Source: Peptoniphilus sp. ING2-D1G (GTDB taxonomy: Bacteria; Bacillota; Clostridia; Tissierellales; Peptoniphilaceae). Taken from it: a stretch of 64,000 nt of DNA. The notes below the pieces were generated by a model, which was not told where the DNA came from, ran no database searches, and saw only the letters and a program-made list of their open reading frames with translations. Of the stretch, positions 18,379 through 28,181 are shown piece by piece (position 1 is the stretch's first letter; each line of letters starts with the position of its first letter). The stretch is from the NCBI GenBank assembly GCA_000952975.1, contig LM997412.1, positions 744,001-808,000 on the forward strand. The letters are read 5' to 3'. The translations under genes and the position numbers were made by a program.

Positions 18379-19691
18379 TGTAATTCACCTATTAAATCAT
18401 ATTCCATACTATCATTTATCTTAACATCATAAAATCCGGGTTTTTCAATAATTTTATCGCTTTTTACATATATTATGCCATCAATATCCGGTGCATCAAA
18501 ATAAGCTCTACCTATATAATTATTATCATCAATCTTTTCTTCAATTAATACCTCATATATTTTTCCCAATCGATTGTAGTTTAAATTATTTGATATATTT
18601 TTTTGAAGCTCCATTATTTCATTGTATCTCTTCTCTTTAATGTCATCAGAAATTTGATTTTTCATACTAAAAGCAGGAGTGCCTTCTTCTCTGGAATATT
18701 TAAAAGCACCTAATTTATCAAATTTATTTAATTTTATGAATTCAAGCAATTCATTAAAGTCTTCTTCGTTTTCACCCGGAAATCCTAAAATCAAAGTGGT
18801 TCTTATACTTATACCATCAACATTATCTTTGAGCTTATTTACAATATTTTGAAATTGAGATTTATTTGTATGTCTATTCATATTCTTTAAAATTCTATCA
18901 CTTATATGTTGTAGCGGAATATCTACGTATTTTACCAGTTTATCATTGTTCTTAAACTCTTCAATCAAACCTTCGGTAATATTATCAGGGTATAGATACA
19001 TAATTCGTACCCATTTTAAATTCTTTATTTTTGATATGTTTTTTATAAGTTCATCAAGTTTATAATCTGAATATATATCAATTCCATAATCTGTGGTATT
19101 TTGCGCAATTAATATTATTTCTCTGGCACCCTTTCCCACTAAATATTCCACTTCGGAATAAATATCTTCCAGTTTTCTGGATCGATTCTTCCCTCTTAAT
19201 TTAGGAATTATGCAATAGGTACAATTATTATTGCACCCTTCTGAAATTTTTACGTATTCAGTAATATTTACTTTTTCTTTCTTAGTACCCTCAAGATATT
19301 TATTATTTAAATTGTCAATTTTAATATTTCTATTTCCTCTTAAAGATTCTTCTAAAATTTCATTTATTTCATAAAAACTTCCAGTTCCCACTATGTAATC
19401 TATTTCAGGGATTTCACTCATGAGTTCTTCTGGATATCTTTGCGCAAGGCATCCTGCGATAATTAAATTTTTGCAATTCCCATATTCTTTATATCTTGCT
19501 GCATTTATTATTGCATCTATAGATTGCTCTTTTGCAGAATCAATAAATCCACAAGTGTTTACAACAATTATATCCGATTCATTTATAACATCACTTACTG
19601 AGAATTTATCCTTATTTAGTAAGGATTGCATTTGAGATGTGTCAACGTCGTTTTTTGAACATCCTAAAGTAATAAAATGAACACTATTCAT
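18375..19691 (-). CDS. rimO: Ribosomal protein S12 methylthiotransferase RimO
   Basis: RimO (438 residues) is a radical-SAM enzyme that methylthiolates the conserved Asp of ribosomal protein S12. The N-terminal domain has TLGCSKNDVDT and VNTCGFIDSAKEQ, typical of RimO rather than MiaB; the radical-SAM motif is CNNNCTYC (about 153-160); a TRAM domain ends the protein. AGGAGA precedes ATG, inside the end of ftsK (8-base overlap). Confidence 0.95.
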   Translation of the reverse strand: MNSVHFITLGCSKNDVDTSQMQSLLNKDKFSVSDVINESDIIVVNTCGFIDSAKEQSIDAIINAARYKEYGNCKNLIIAGCLAQRYPEELMSEIPEIDYIVGTGSFYEINEILEESLRGNRNIKIDNLNNKYLEGTKKEKVNITEYVKISEGCNNNCTYCIIPKLRGKNRSRKLEDIYSEVEYLVGKGAREIILIAQNTTDYGIDIYSDYKLDELIKNISKIKNLKWVRIMYLYPDNITEGLIEEFKNNDKLVKYVDIPLQHISDRILKNMNRHTNKSQFQNIVNKLKDNVDGISIRTTLILGFPGENEEDFNELLEFIKLNKFDKLGAFKYSREEGTPAFSMKNQISDDIKEKRYNEIMELQKNISNNLNYNRLGKIYEVLIEEKIDDNNYIGRAYFDAPDIDGIIYVKSDKIIEKPGFYDVKINDSMEYDLIGELQ

Positions 19692-21969
19692 TATTTTCTC
19701 CTAAAATTTCATTTATTTCGTCGTCAGTTAAAAGTATTTTTCTGGGTTTCGAGCCTTCATGTGGGCCCAGTATGCCTGATTCTTCCATTTGGTCTACTAT
19801 CCTGGCGGCTCTGGAATATCCTATTTTTAACTTTCTTTGCAAATAAGATATAGAGGCTTGTTCGTCGGCAATGATGTATTTAAGAGCTTCATCAAACAAA
19901 GGGTCAGTAGCATTTTCCAGATTTTTTTTCGTTTCTATTATTTCACTTTTAATTTTATCTTCATAAATATTATTGTAATCTGAATTATCTTTAATGTAAT
20001 TTACTACATTTTCAACTTCTTCATCACTTATAAAAGCACCTTGTATTCTTATGGGTTTTGAAAGAAATCCGGGATAAAATAGCATGTCTCCTTTGCCTAA
20101 CAACTTTTCAGCTCCACCTGTATCTAATATAGTTCTGGAATCTACAGAAGAAGATACGGAAAATGCTATTCTGGAAGGAATATTTGCTTTAATTGTTCCT
20201 GTTATTACATCCACTGAAGGTCTTTGAGTCGCTATAATTAGATATATCCCTGCAGCTCTTGCCATTTGAGCCAGTCTGGCAATATAATCTTCCACATCAG
20301 ATTGGGCAACCATCATTAAGTCCGCAAGCTCGTCTATTATTATTACAATTTTAGGCAGTTTGTTTTTTGGATCGGTTTTTGAAATTTTACTATTAAAGGA
20401 CTTCAAATCTTTCACAGAATTTTCGGCAAATAAATTATATCTTTTTTCCATTTCTCCAACTGCCCAATTAAGTGCAAAAGCAGCTTTTTTAGGGTCGGTT
20501 ACTACAGGAATTAATAAATGAGGAATACCATTATACACATTTAACTCTACAACTTTAGGATCAATTAGCATTAATTTTACTTCATCAGGTGATGATTTAA
20601 ATAAAATGCTTGTGATAATTGTATTTATGCATACAGACTTACCTGACCCTGTAGCTCCGGCTATTAAAAGGTGAGGCATCTTGTCAATGGATGAAATTAC
20701 TATAGATCCGGACACATCCTTTCCAAGCGCAAGAGGTAAATTTGAATTTAAGTTTTTAAACTCATCACTTCCAATTATTTCTCTTATAGCTACAGATTGC
20801 TTTTTCTTATTTGGGACTTCTATTCCTACAGCTGATTTGCCCGGGATTGGTGCTTCTATTCTTATTCCGGGTGTGGCAAGAGATAGAGATAAGTTATCAT
20901 TTAATGCTACTATCTTTGATAATTTCACTCCTGGGGCAGGTTCAAGTTCGTAACAAGTTATTACAGGGCCTCTGTTGATTGCTACAATTTTGGATTCTAT
21001 TCCAAAGTTTTCCATTGTTTTTTCTATTATTTGTCCGTTTTTTATTATTTCATTTTTAGAAATTTGCACATCAGAATCTTCTTTATTGAGAAGATTTAGT
21101 TTTGGAAAAGAATACATATTTTTCGAAATTTTTAAATTGTTTTCAATTTCTTTTTTTTCCGTAATTAACTCTTCTTCAGTATATTCAACAGATTTAAGGT
21201 TGTCTTTTTGCTTGTTTTCTTTGACAAAGTCATTAATAGTGATATTTTTTTTGATGATTGTATTATTTTCTTCTTCAACTGAATCAATTTCGTTGAAATC
21301 TTTTAAAGTAGAAGTTGCACTGACATTATCAATAATTTCAAAAGAATTTTCAGAATCGGTTTCTTTTTTATTGTTTAATTTTTCAGATAAACCGGAAAAC
21401 AAATTCTTTAATTTATTGATAACTCTTTTTAGAAAATCGATGACTTTACTAAAAAATTCACCAGTGTATCTTAAAATTATATAAAGATTGAAGATAATTA
21501 TAACAGAGAGAATTGTATATGTTCCTATGGAGCCAAAAAGCTTGTACATAAAAAACCCTAAAATTGACCCTACTATTCCTCCAGAAGTTGCAATATCCAA
21601 ATATTGCACAGATAAAGAAATCCTATCTACTAAAGTCAAGTCGGAAGTTTTAGTGCCATCCAAAAATACTAAGATACAAAGAGTAATGATAATATTTGAA
21701 ATAAGTATTTTATTGAAATTATCCTGAAAACGTTTTAATCCGAGTAATATTCCCCATATTATAAATAATATTGGAAAGATAAAATTACCGCTGCCAAATA
21801 AAAATGTGAATATTTTATATAGAATGTTTCCTATAATTCCCATTTTAGAACTAAATAAACTTATCAAACTCAATAGACCGAATAAAATAAAAATTATGCC
21901 TATATATTCTTTATTAATATTTTTATGGGTAGATTTTATAGGTTTTTTTGAGATTTTTTTTCTCACCAA
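19684..21969 (-). CDS. ftsK: DNA translocase FtsK/SpoIIIE
   Basis: A 761-residue membrane-anchored ATPase that pumps DNA through the division septum. Four or so membrane helices occupy about 20-165, followed by a charged linker (about 190-290). The motor has Walker A GATGSGKS (about 431-438) and Walker B VIIIDELADL. The C-terminal winged-helix gamma domain (SISYLQRKLKIGYSRAARIVDQME) reads orienting DNA motifs. TTG at 21969 and GTG at 21966 are both suitably spaced from GAGGTG. It is the first gene of the operon leading to recA. Confidence 0.95.
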   Translation of the reverse strand: MVRKKISKKPIKSTHKNINKEYIGIIFILFGLLSLISLFSSKMGIIGNILYKIFTFLFGSGNFIFPILFIIWGILLGLKRFQDNFNKILISNIIITLCILVFLDGTKTSDLTLVDRISLSVQYLDIATSGGIVGSILGFFMYKLFGSIGTYTILSVIIIFNLYIILRYTGEFFSKVIDFLKRVINKLKNLFSGLSEKLNNKKETDSENSFEIIDNVSATSTLKDFNEIDSVEEENNTIIKKNITINDFVKENKQKDNLKSVEYTEEELITEKKEIENNLKISKNMYSFPKLNLLNKEDSDVQISKNEIIKNGQIIEKTMENFGIESKIVAINRGPVITCYELEPAPGVKLSKIVALNDNLSLSLATPGIRIEAPIPGKSAVGIEVPNKKKQSVAIREIIGSDEFKNLNSNLPLALGKDVSGSIVISSIDKMPHLLIAGATGSGKSVCINTIITSILFKSSPDEVKLMLIDPKVVELNVYNGIPHLLIPVVTDPKKAAFALNWAVGEMEKRYNLFAENSVKDLKSFNSKISKTDPKNKLPKIVIIIDELADLMMVAQSDVEDYIARLAQMARAAGIYLIIATQRPSVDVITGTIKANIPSRIAFSVSSSVDSRTILDTGGAEKLLGKGDMLFYPGFLSKPIRIQGAFISDEEVENVVNYIKDNSDYNNIYEDKIKSEIIETKKNLENATDPLFDEALKYIIADEQASISYLQRKLKIGYSRAARIVDQMEESGILGPHEGSKPRKILLTDDEINEILGENNE

Positions 21970-21989
21970 AACAACACCTCACCTAATTA

Positions 21990-21998
21990 ATTATATCA
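21990..21998 (-). promoter_or_regulatory. Candidate promoter of the ftsK operon (extended -10)
   Basis: TGATATAAT on the minus strand lies 21 bases before the ftsK start, with no good -35 hexamer at usual spacing. It is the same extended -10 seen before miaB, der and murC. Confidence 0.5.
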
Positions 21999-22025
21999 TA
22001 AAGACCGGTGACAAACTATGTAAAA

Positions 22026-22457
22026 TCATTTGCCTGTATGACCAAATCCACCGCTTGATCTGTCTGTTTCTTCAAGTTTATCAGATAGTTCAAAATAAAC
22101 TTTTTCATATTTTACAAAGACCATTTGAGCAATTCTATCCCCTGTTTTAACCTCTACAGGTTCTTTGCCCAGATTTATTAAAATAATTTTTACTTCTCCT
22201 CTATAATCAGAATCAATCGTACCGATGCCATTGGCTAAACACAGTCCATGTCTTAATGCCAATCCGGATCTTGCTCTAATCTGTGCTTCATAACCCTCTT
22301 CAATTTCCATAAAAAGACCTGTGGGAACAAGTTCTCTATCACCCGGGTTGATTATTAAAGATTTCTCTAAATTGGCTCTTAAATCCACACCTGCAGATCC
22401 GTTGGTTTCGTATTTGGGTAATGGATTTTTGCTTTTATTGATAATTTTTACTTTCAT
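22026..22457 (-). CDS. dut: dUTP diphosphatase
   Basis: Dut (143 residues) hydrolyses dUTP to dUMP, keeping uracil out of DNA. All five trimeric dUTPase motifs are visible, including ARSGLALRHG, GTIDSDYRGE and the C-terminal SSGGFGHTGK arm that closes the active site. It has its own ribosome binding site directly after the terminator that follows pnp. Confidence 0.96.
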   Translation of the reverse strand: MKVKIINKSKNPLPKYETNGSAGVDLRANLEKSLIINPGDRELVPTGLFMEIEEGYEAQIRARSGLALRHGLCLANGIGTIDSDYRGEVKIILINLGKEPVEVKTGDRIAQMVFVKYEKVYFELSDKLEETDRSSGGFGHTGK

Positions 22458-22468
22458 AATTTCTCCTT

Positions 22469-22498
22469 AAAAAAACAGGATACTATTTTGTATCCTGA
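22469..22498 (-). terminator. Terminator after pnp
   Basis: Stem CAGGATA (22476-22482) with TATCCTG (22491-22497), followed on the minus strand by seven T. It sits between the pnp stop codon and the dut ribosome binding site, with almost no spare sequence, so dut expression probably depends on read-through. Confidence 0.8.
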
Positions 22499-22506
22499 TA
22501 TTTATT

Positions 22507-24618
22507 TTATTGATTTTCTTTATTTTCTTCTTTTCTAACAGGTTTTGGAAGTAAAGCTTTGCGAGATAATGAAATTTTTGAATCATCATCTATTTCGATG
22601 ACTTTGACTTTTACAATATCTCCTACCTTTAAAACATCTTCGACTTTACCTGTTCTTTCATGTGAAATTTGTGATATGTGAAGTAATCCTTCTATGCCTT
22701 TTTTAATTTCCAAAAAAGCACCGAATTTCATTATTTTTTTTACTTTTCCATCGTATATATCCCCGACTTCAACTTCCTTTACAATTGATTCAATAATCGC
22801 GATAGCTTTTTTTGCCTTTTCAGTATCTTCTGACAATACTGAAACTTTTCCATCGTCATCAATATCTATTTTTACTCCGGTTTCTTCAATAATCTTATTT
22901 ATTGTTTTTCCGCCAGCTCCAATTACTTCGCCTATTTTATCAGGATCAATATTTATTATGTGAATTATCGGAGCATATGGAGATAAATGGTCTCTGGGGA
23001 TTTCAATTGTAGATTTTAAATGCTCTAATATGAAAAGTCTTGCTTTTTTTGCTTTTTTAAGAGCTTCTTCGAGTATTTCCCTGCTGATTCCTTCAACTTT
23101 TATATCCATTTGCATAGCAGTAATTCCGTCTTTTGTGCCTGCTACTTTAAAATCCATATCTCCAAAATGGTCCTCAAGCCCTTGAATATCTGTTAAAATT
23201 TTTATTATTCCGTCTTTTTCGATAAGACCCATAGCTATACCGGCAACAGGAGCTGTAATTGGAACACCTGCATCCATAAGAGCCAGTGTAGATCCACAAA
23301 TAGAAGCTTGTGACGAAGATCCGTTTGACGACAATACCTCAGATACAACTCTTATTGCATATGGAAAATCATTTTCTGAGGGTAAGACAGGTATTAAAGC
23401 TCTTTCAGCTAAAGCACCATGACCTATTTCACGTCTTCCCGGCCCTCTTACAGGCTTGGAATCTCCCACTGAATACGGTGGGAAATTATAATGATGGATA
23501 TATCTTTTGGGTTTATCATCACCTAAGCCGTCTATTACCTGTACTTCGCTTAATCCGGCAAGTGTGGCAACAGACAAGACTTGAGTTTGTCCTCTTTTAA
23601 ATAAGCCTGAGCCGTGAGTTCTCGGAAGCAAACCTACTTCTGAGGATAGAGGCCTGATTTCATCTAATTCTCTTCCATCAGGTCTGATATCTTCTTCTAA
23701 AATTTCGCGTCTTACTTCTTCTATTTCAATGGATTCCATAATTTCTTCAATATCTTTGGAATAATTTTCCATATATTCCTCAAAGTGATTTCTGATGTTT
23801 TCTTTGGCTAAATCAGTTTGTTCTTCTCTTACTATTTTATCAGAATTATTAATGGCCTTCACCAGTAAATCTTTTCCGTATTCTCTAATTTTTTTATCCA
23901 GCTCATCATTAGGTTTGAATACTTCATATTCAGATTTTTCTTTACCGACTTCATTTTTAATCTGATCAATAAATTCACAAATCTTTTTTATTTCTTCATG
24001 ACCTGCAAGTATTGCACCCAACATCTCTTCTTCGCTAACTATGTTTGAGCCGGCTTCAACCATCATGATGGCGTTTTTTGTTCCGGATACAACTAAACTT
24101 ATATCCGACTTTTCCCTTTGTTCTTCATCAGGGTTGATTATATATTTTTCATCTATAAATCCAACTTGCACTGAACCTGTCGGGCCATCAAAGGGTATAT
24201 CTGAAATAGATAATGCAATAGAAGATCCGATCATTGCCAAAATATCAGGTTGAGCGTTTTGATCAACTGAAAGTACGGTAGCAATTATTTGAACATCATT
24301 TCTATATCCTTCTGGAAACAACGGTCTGATGGGTCTATCAATTAGTCTTGCAGACAGAATTGCTTTTTCGCTTGGCTTTCCTTCCCTTTTTATAAATCCT
24401 CCAGGGATTTTGCCCACAGAATACATTTTTTCTTCAAAATCGACACTAAGAGGAAAGAAATCAATTCCTTCTCGTGGTGAATTTGATGCAACAGCAGTTA
24501 CAAGAACAACTGTATCACCATATTGCAATAAACAGGCTCCGTTAGCTTGTTCCGCAACTTTTCCGGTTGTTACTTGTAGCGTTTTACCTGCAAGCTCTAA
24601 TTTGAAAACTTTCTGCAT
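22507..24618 (-). CDS. pnp: Polyribonucleotide nucleotidyltransferase (PNPase)
   Basis: PNPase (703 residues) degrades RNA 3' to 5' by phosphorolysis. Two RNase PH domains are separated by a helical domain; the second RNase PH core includes [25 protein letters not shown] domain ([18 protein letters not shown]) and an S1 domain ([21 protein letters not shown]) end the protein. It follows rpsO, the usual bacterial order, with a terminator between them. RNase Y and NrnA, other parts of RNA turnover, are also in this window. Confidence 0.97.
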   Translation of the reverse strand: MQKVFKLELAGKTLQVTTGKVAEQANGACLLQYGDTVVLVTAVASNSPREGIDFFPLSVDFEEKMYSVGKIPGGFIKREGKPSEKAILSARLIDRPIRPLFPEGYRNDVQIIATVLSVDQNAQPDILAMIGSSIALSISDIPFDGPTGSVQVGFIDEKYIINPDEEQREKSDISLVVSGTKNAIMMVEAGSNIVSEEEMLGAILAGHEEIKKICEFIDQIKNEVGKEKSEYEVFKPNDELDKKIREYGKDLLVKAINNSDKIVREEQTDLAKENIRNHFEEYMENYSKDIEEIMESIEIEEVRREILEEDIRPDGRELDEIRPLSSEVGLLPRTHGSGLFKRGQTQVLSVATLAGLSEVQVIDGLGDDKPKRYIHHYNFPPYSVGDSKPVRGPGRREIGHGALAERALIPVLPSENDFPYAIRVVSEVLSSNGSSSQASICGSTLALMDAGVPITAPVAGIAMGLIEKDGIIKILTDIQGLEDHFGDMDFKVAGTKDGITAMQMDIKVEGISREILEEALKKAKKARLFILEHLKSTIEIPRDHLSPYAPIIHIINIDPDKIGEVIGAGGKTINKIIEETGVKIDIDDDGKVSVLSEDTEKAKKAIAIIESIVKEVEVGDIYDGKVKKIMKFGAFLEIKKGIEGLLHISQISHERTGKVEDVLKVGDIVKVKVIEIDDDSKISLSRKALLPKPVRKEENKENQ

Positions 24619-24637
24619 TTTATCCTCCTTAAAAAAT

Positions 24638-24660
24638 AAAGAGCGGTAAACCGCCCTTTT
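24638..24660 (-). terminator. Terminator between rpsO and pnp
   Basis: Arms 24638-24647 and 24650-24659 form a GC-rich hairpin (core GCGGT/ACCGC, one mismatch) followed on the minus strand by a T-rich tail. It lies directly after the rpsO stop codon, so part of the transcripts ends here and the rest continue into pnp. Confidence 0.75.
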
Positions 24661-24664
24661 AATG

Positions 24665-24931
24665 TTAACCTCTTATTTTTAGCTTTTCTATTAATGAACG
24701 ATATCTTTCAATATCTTTATTTCTTAAATATCTTAAAAGATTTCTTCTCTTACCTACCATCTTTAGTAGTCCCCTTCTTGAATGATGATCTTTTTTGTTA
24801 ACTTTAAGATGTTCATTTAATTCATTAATTCGAGTAGTCAATATCGCTATTTGTACTTCTGGTGATCCTGTGTCTTTTTCATGGACCTTGTATTCGTCAA
24901 TAATTACTTTTTTTTCTTCAGCATTAAGCAT
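24665..24931 (-). CDS. rpsO: 30S ribosomal protein S15
   Basis: S15 (88 residues) binds the central domain of 16S rRNA early in 30S assembly. The protein shows the conserved [32 protein letters not shown] and [11 protein letters not shown] start it at MLNAEEKK (24929-24931) because AGGAGG lies at correct spacing; the frame is open 27 codons upstream, but those bases form the structured leader. The length matches the family. Confidence 0.97.
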   Translation of the reverse strand: MLNAEEKKVIIDEYKVHEKDTGSPEVQIAILTTRINELNEHLKVNKKDHHSRRGLLKMVGKRRNLLRYLRNKDIERYRSLIEKLKIRG

Positions 24932-24966
24932 TTGTAAAATTCCTCCTGGTAATTTAATTCGCCTAT

Positions 24967-25001
24967 ACACAAGTATTCGTTGAGGTGCGATATACTTATG
25001 T
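24967..25001 (-). promoter_or_regulatory. Structured leader of rpsO, candidate S15 autoregulatory site
   Basis: The minus-strand leader forms a 10-bp stem (one G-U) topped, after one mismatch, by 3 more pairs and an 8-base loop CACCUCAA. CCUC in the loop can pair with GAGG of the rpsO ribosome binding site about 20 bases downstream, which would form a pseudoknot. S15 represses its own translation through leader structures in several bacteria; that it does so here is inference. Confidence 0.45.
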
Positions 25002-25019
25002 ATGGTAGTCATCTTATAT

Positions 25020-25048
25020 AGATTATCATATCAGCATTACAATGTAAA
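25020..25048 (-). promoter_or_regulatory. Candidate rpsO promoter
   Basis: TTTACA (25043-25048), 17 bases, then TAATCT (25020-25025) on the minus strand. The match is moderate, and a TATAAG a few bases on is an alternative -10. There is no terminator between ribF and this site, so rpsO may also be read from upstream. Confidence 0.35.
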
Positions 25049-25070
25049 TACTTTGATAAAATAAATTGTG

Positions 25071-25985
25071 TTAATAATTGCATTTTACTGTATTTATGTC
25101 TTTATTTATTTGCTCGAATAAATCGTTTATATCATCAAAAACCAATTCGGGTCTAATATAATCCAATAATATTAATTCGAGTTTTTCGCCATAAATTTTT
25201 TCATTAAAATCTAAAATACTTGCTTCAATTCTCATTCCACTATTTTCTATCGTAGGATTTTTTCCAATATTTGTAGCAGCTTTATAAATTTTGTTGTTTA
25301 TTATTATTTTTGAACTATAAACTCCGAATTTAGGTATTACATAGTCACTTAATATACTTAAATTCGCTGTTGGAAAACCCATTTTAGACCCCAATTTTTT
25401 TCCGTGTATAACTTCACAATCCATTGTATACTCATAACCAAGCAGTTTATTTGCTCTTTTTATATTTCCATTTTTGATCAGTTTTCTAATAAGTGTAGAG
25501 GAAACTATTTCTCCTTCAAAGGTAATAGGATTTATTATATTTAGGACTATATTGTGTTTACTGCATAATTTTTTCAAGAGTTCGGTATTTCCGATGGCCT
25601 TATAACCGAATTTATAATCATAACCCACAACAATTCCCTTTACATTTAGATTATTAAATAAGAAATTTGTTACAAAATCAACGGGATTCATTTTCATCAC
25701 ATTTTCTGTAAATTGAATTTCATAGACTATATCAATTCCGATACTTTGCAAAATTTGATATTTTTTTCTATTTGAAGTTATTACAGTTTGATTTTTATGA
25801 TCAATAGTATTTTTTGTATGATTTTTAAAAATCAAAATAGAACTACGCATATTATTTTCTTTAGCCGTTTCAACTAAATTTTCAAGCAATATTTTGTGGG
25901 CTAAATGAACTCCGTCGAAATTTCCAAGCGCTATAATTGACTCTGCTTTAGATTTATAGTTAAGATCAATGCTTTTTATTTCCAA
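25071..25985 (-). CDS. ribF: Bifunctional riboflavin kinase / FAD synthetase
   Basis: RibF phosphorylates riboflavin to FMN and adenylates FMN to FAD. The N-terminal FMN adenylyltransferase has ALGNFDGVHLAHK, with its nucleotidyltransferase HLAH, and later SSTLIRKLI. The C-terminal flavokinase has GFPTANL and FGVYSS. I prefer TTG at 25985 because AAAGGTG lies 9 bases upstream; a GTG at 25997 in frame overlaps that binding site. It follows truB as in many bacteria. Confidence 0.94.
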   Translation of the reverse strand: MEIKSIDLNYKSKAESIIALGNFDGVHLAHKILLENLVETAKENNMRSSILIFKNHTKNTIDHKNQTVITSNRKKYQILQSIGIDIVYEIQFTENVMKMNPVDFVTNFLFNNLNVKGIVVGYDYKFGYKAIGNTELLKKLCSKHNIVLNIINPITFEGEIVSSTLIRKLIKNGNIKRANKLLGYEYTMDCEVIHGKKLGSKMGFPTANLSILSDYVIPKFGVYSSKIIINNKIYKAATNIGKNPTIENSGMRIEASILDFNEKIYGEKLELILLDYIRPELVFDDINDLFEQINKDINTVKCNY

Positions 25986-25989
25986 TGTA

Positions 25990-26877
25990 TTAATCACCTT
26001 TTAACATCTTATTAATTTTTATTCCTGTGAAACTATCATCATCTATATATGAACCTATACCTATAAATTCATTATTACAATAAATTTTCAACAGCTCACC
26101 AGTGTTTAAATCAAGTTTACATTTATATGCCATCCCGTTGCTAATCTGTTTATAGTAATTTGAAGGAACAATAAAATTATCATATTCTTTTAATGCAAAG
26201 TCAATGGGAATTAAGTTGGATTTTATTAATTCATATCCGCCGGTTTTTATATCATCAATATTTACTGACCGGTTTATATGAAAATTACCAGCTCTTGTTC
26301 TTCGCAAATTCTCCATCGTTGCATAGGTATTTAAATTATAGCCTATGTCTCTAATTAAACTTCTGACATAAGTGCCTGAGGAGCAAATCAACTTTATTTC
26401 ATAGGAATCATTAGCTGTTTTATCTATAATATCAAGATAGGTAATTTCAACTGTTCTTGATATTATCTCCACAGACTTACCTTCTCTTGCATATTGATAC
26501 AATTTTTTGCCGTTGTATTTAATTGCAGAATACATAGGCGGGATTTGTTCGATTTTTCCTATGAAATCATTTAGGGATGATTTAAGCATTTCAGCAGAGG
26601 GAATATGATTTGATTTTTTTATTGTATTTCCTGTAATATCTAAAGTGTCAGTTTCATATCCGAATTTAAAATTTGCAATATATTCCTTTTCATCATTGCT
26701 AAGATATTCTACGGCTTTAGTCCCCTTACCTATGCACATAACCAACACACCGGTGGCCAGGGGGTCAAGAGTGCCTGTATGGCCTATCTTTTTAATACCT
26801 GTTGTTCTTCTAAGTATGTTTACAACATCGTGAGAAGTGATTCCTTTTTTTTTGTCAACAACCAATATTCCGTTCAT
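25990..26877 (-). CDS. truB: tRNA pseudouridine55 synthase
   Basis: TruB (295 residues) makes pseudouridine 55 in the T loop of tRNAs. The catalytic Asp is in GHTGTLDPLATGVL (about 39), and MYSAIKYNGKKLYQYAREG and CSSGTYVRSLIRDIG follow. It overlaps nrnA by 4 bases. Confidence 0.96.
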   Translation of the reverse strand: MNGILVVDKKKGITSHDVVNILRRTTGIKKIGHTGTLDPLATGVLVMCIGKGTKAVEYLSNDEKEYIANFKFGYETDTLDITGNTIKKSNHIPSAEMLKSSLNDFIGKIEQIPPMYSAIKYNGKKLYQYAREGKSVEIISRTVEITYLDIIDKTANDSYEIKLICSSGTYVRSLIRDIGYNLNTYATMENLRRTRAGNFHINRSVNIDDIKTGGYELIKSNLIPIDFALKEYDNFIVPSNYYKQISNGMAYKCKLDLNTGELLKIYCNNEFIGIGSYIDDDSFTGIKINKMLKGD

Positions 26878-27833
26878 TTCAACTCATCCATTGCAAGTTT
26901 TATAACTTCTTTTTTTCTTTCTTTGAAGGGAAGATCCATATCGGCACCTGCCGCTCTTGTGTGACCGCCTCCTCCATAAACGGTTGCTATTTTAGTGGCA
27001 TCAACATGTGATTTAGTCCTAATGCTAAGTTTTATTGAAGATTCTTTTATCTTCATAAAAACGGCAACTTCTACTCCATCTATATCTCTAATAAATTCAA
27101 CTATTCCCTCTGTATCACTTTTAACGGCACCACAGCTCTTTATCATTTCATCATCAGCATAAACTATAGCTATTTTATTATTTTCAAATAGTTCCATGGT
27201 ACTTAAAGCTTTAATAAGCAATTTGGTTTTTTCAAGAGATCTTTTTTGATACAGATTTACTGCAATTTCATTTTTATCTATTCCATATTCAAGCAAATGC
27301 GCTGCAGTTATAAATGTATCCGGTCTTATGGAATCGTATTTAAAACTGCCTGTATCGCTTGATATTGCCGTATACAAACAGGTAGCAATATCTTTGTCCA
27401 ATTCAAAGCCTAAGTCTTTAAACAGATTAAATAATACTTCTCCTGTTGCAGGCGATGAACTGTCTATTAAGTTAAAATCTCCAAAATTAGTATTGGTCTT
27501 GTGGTGATCAATATTAATTTTATATTTTGATTTTAAAAATAAACTTCTACAATTTTCGCCTAACCTGCCTATGTCCGCACAGTCCAACACTATAAATAAA
27601 TCAGGGACAAAGGCGATATTTTCACTTTTTACAGAATGAGCTATATTAGGTAAAAAAAGATAGTTTTTTGGAACCAAGTCGTCGATAATCAGGAAGGCAT
27701 TTTTATTTTCACTAATTAGATAATTATACATTGCGCAAATAGAACCCAGATTATCTCCATCTGGATTCATGTGTGATGCTATACAAACGCTTTTTGATTC
27801 AGAAAAAGCTTTCTTAATCTTCTCTATTTGCAT
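26874..27833 (-). CDS. nrnA: NrnA-type oligoribonuclease / pAp phosphatase (DHH family)
   Basis: A 319-residue DHH-DHHA1 phosphoesterase. Metal-binding motifs are NPDGDNLGS (about 23-31), LDCADIGR, the DHH in INIDHHKTN (about 104-106) and the substrate-binding GGGHTRAAG near the C-terminus. NrnA-type enzymes degrade nanoRNAs and dephosphorylate pAp. The rbfA-nrnA-truB order is standard in Firmicutes. It overlaps rbfA by 20 bases. Confidence 0.92.
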   Translation of the reverse strand: MQIEKIKKAFSESKSVCIASHMNPDGDNLGSICAMYNYLISENKNAFLIIDDLVPKNYLFLPNIAHSVKSENIAFVPDLFIVLDCADIGRLGENCRSLFLKSKYKINIDHHKTNTNFGDFNLIDSSSPATGEVLFNLFKDLGFELDKDIATCLYTAISSDTGSFKYDSIRPDTFITAAHLLEYGIDKNEIAVNLYQKRSLEKTKLLIKALSTMELFENNKIAIVYADDEMIKSCGAVKSDTEGIVEFIRDIDGVEVAVFMKIKESSIKLSIRTKSHVDATKIATVYGGGGHTRAAGADMDLPFKERKKEVIKLAMDELK

Positions 27834-28173
27834 TTTTTACCTCTTTAATCAGCTTATTTATTTTTAAATTAATATCCAAACTATCGTCATAAATAAATAT
27901 TAACTCCGGCATAATTCTCAATTTTATCGCATGCGACAATTCTCTTTTGATAAATCCTTTTGCATTTTCAAGTGCCTGTTGAGTATCATCTTTTTTTGTA
28001 TCATTATCTAATATGGAATAATAAATCTTTGCAAAGGACAAATCATTTGTGACTTCTGCTTTAGATATACTTATTATTTCAGGTATTCTGGGATCTTTTA
28101 ATTTAAATCTGATAATATCCGATACAGCTCTTCTAACTTCTTCAGATATTTGAGCTACTCTTTTTTTATTCAA
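27814..28173 (-). CDS. rbfA: Ribosome-binding factor A
   Basis: RbfA (119 residues) is a KH-like fold protein that matures the 30S subunit by acting on the 5' end of 16S rRNA. It shows RVAQISEEVRRAVSDII, LKDPRIPEIISISKAEVTNDL and the C-terminal MPELIFIYDDSL. It starts with TTG at 28173 after AGGTG, 8 bases after infB. Confidence 0.94.
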   Translation of the reverse strand: MNKKRVAQISEEVRRAVSDIIRFKLKDPRIPEIISISKAEVTNDLSFAKIYYSILDNDTKKDDTQQALENAKGFIKRELSHAIKLRIMPELIFIYDDSLDINLKINKLIKEVKNANRED

Positions 28174-28181
28174 AAAATCAC

